Source: Onishia taeanensis (GTDB lineage: Bacteria > Pseudomonadota > Gammaproteobacteria > Pseudomonadales > Halomonadaceae). From it: a DNA stretch of 64,000 nt. The translations under genes and the position numbers were made by a program. Position 1 is the stretch's first letter. Every line of letters begins with the position of its first letter. Positions 63,402 to 64,000 of the stretch are shown here, in pieces. The stretch is taken from NCBI RefSeq assembly GCF_003268885.1, contig NZ_QLSX01000007.1, positions 1 to 64,000 of the forward strand, read 5' to 3'. The notes below the pieces were generated by a model that was not told where the DNA came from, ran no database searches, and worked only from the letters and a program-made list of their open reading frames with translations.

Positions 63402-64000
63402 GTCTGGAAGCGTTCCTTGTAATCCGGGTCTTGATGGTAGTCGCCGCCCGGCATCCAGGCCGGGACATCGAGTCGTCGCACGTTGACCCGAATGGCTCCC
63501 TCGCGTCCGCAGAGGAAGCGCCAAAACGTCGGCTGAGGGCGTGCATAGGCGATGGCCACGTCGAGAATGCCGCTGAGCCGGTGCCCCAGCAAGCCTACCA
63601 CCTGGGCGGTGCCGCCGGCCTTGGGCCGCAGAAGATGACGGTAGGGGCTTTGCTGGGCCGCCTGCTTGGCCGGTGTGAACCGGGTGCCCTCGACGAAGTT
63701 GTAGATCGCGGTCGGCATGTCCTGAGCGCGTTCGCACATCTGCTGTGTGGCCTCGCGATCACGACGGGCCAGTTTGGGGTTCTTCTCGAGTGCCTCGCGG
63801 GAGTAGCGGCGCATGAAGGGAAACTCCAGCGCCCACCAGGCGAGCCCGATGACCGGAATCCAGATCAGCTCGCGTTTGATGAAGAAGCGAGGGATCGGGA
63901 TACGCCGATGCAGCGCCATCTGCAGCATGAAGATGTCGGTCCAGCTCTGGTGATTGGCCACCACCAGCCACCAGCGATCGGGGCTGAGCCCCTCAGGGGT
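63347..64000 (-). CDS. 1-acyl-sn-glycerol-3-phosphate acyltransferase-like protein (YihG-type), 5' end outside window
   Basis: The visible part is the C-terminal ~217 residues. Acyltransferase block I is NHQSWTDIF (NHxxxxD), block II FFIKRELIWIPVIGLAWW, block III FVEGTRF and block IV PKAGGTAQV. The length of the tail fits the YihG/acyltransferase group that esterifies lysophospholipids. The frame continues past 64000. It overlaps the LysM/LytM gene by 55 bases, so they are co-transcribed. Confidence 0.88.
   Translation of the reverse strand, partial: TPEGLSPDRWWLVVANHQSWTDIFMLQMALHRRIPIPRFFIKRELIWIPVIGLAWWALEFPFMRRYSREALEKNPKLARRDREATQQMCERAQDMPTAIYNFVEGTRFTPAKQAAQQSPYRHLLRPKAGGTAQVVGLLGHRLSGILDVAIAYARPQPTFWRFLCGREGAIRVNVRRLDVPAWMPGGDYHQDPDYKERFQTWINELWQDKDRTLDASV

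Overview
The window is GC-rich, densely coded chromosomal DNA of a gammaproteobacterium, most likely a moderate halophile close to Halomonas. This rests on gene order and protein families: thrS-infC-rpmI-rplT-pheST-ihfA, an aa3-type cox/cta cluster, a fused cysNC, cidA/lrgA-lrgB, and DUF3307/SatD, DUF2909, DUF2970 and DUF2788 proteins. The genus is an inference; no rRNA gene is present.

Layout. 1-960: right end of an ISAs1-family element that has removed the 5' half of a UDP-glucose dehydrogenase gene. 1017-6799: sulfate activation (cysNC, cysD), interrupted by the remnant of a four-helix-bundle gene between inverted repeats, with a transposase-derived HTH gene upstream and a divergent SLC13/RCK permease that probably imports sulfate. 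6967-13886: surface polysaccharide genes (initiating sugar-phosphate transferase, O-antigen ligase-like protein, glycosyltransferase) interleaved with a SatD/DUF3307 pair and a coiled-coil/HhH protein that has a terminator in its leader. 14026-16113: tRNA-Pro(GGG), the lrgA/lrgB-type pair and two small genes. 16645-24708: cytochrome c oxidase subunits and assembly factors, with heme O and heme A synthesis. 25007-28342: a DASS dicarboxylate-type symporter, a DUF2489 protein and an OmpA-like lipoprotein. 28651-35770: translation operon plus ihfA. 35873-39910: DUF2788, MioC-like flavodoxin, PpnN nucleosidase, YfcL-like protein and a LysR regulator. 39911-44893: an accessory, visibly decaying copper/heavy-metal region with remnants of a P-type ATPase, copB and a cupredoxin, plus apparently intact small genes. 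44894-51498: glycine cleavage (gcvP, gcvH, gcvT) with a glycine/alanine symporter. 51611-54737: an HprRS-like two-component system divergent from a GlcG/HbpS-like protein and periplasmic HiuH, with an HprR-type palindrome between them. 55104-59942: an HlyD/RbbA/YhhJ-type ABC export system. 59960-64000: AlkB, PAP2 phosphatase, glycolipid-type glycosyltransferase, a LysM/degenerate LytM lipoprotein and a truncated acyltransferase.

The less expected signals are these. (i) Short locus-specific tandem arrays (units of 9-16 bp) lie in many intergenic gaps, above all around the cox cluster. (ii) The four-helix-bundle remnant sits between inverted AAGCTGTAAG-type repeats inside the cys operon. (iii) The HprR-box/HbpS/HiuH module. 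(iv) The SatD/DUF3307 pair has palindromic operators. (v) There is a possible small RNA or attenuator at about 10093-10175. (vi) infC appears to start at AUC. (vii) The ribosome-binding sites of the DUF2909 and SURF1 genes overlap on opposite strands. All calls come from reading the sequence; no database search was run.
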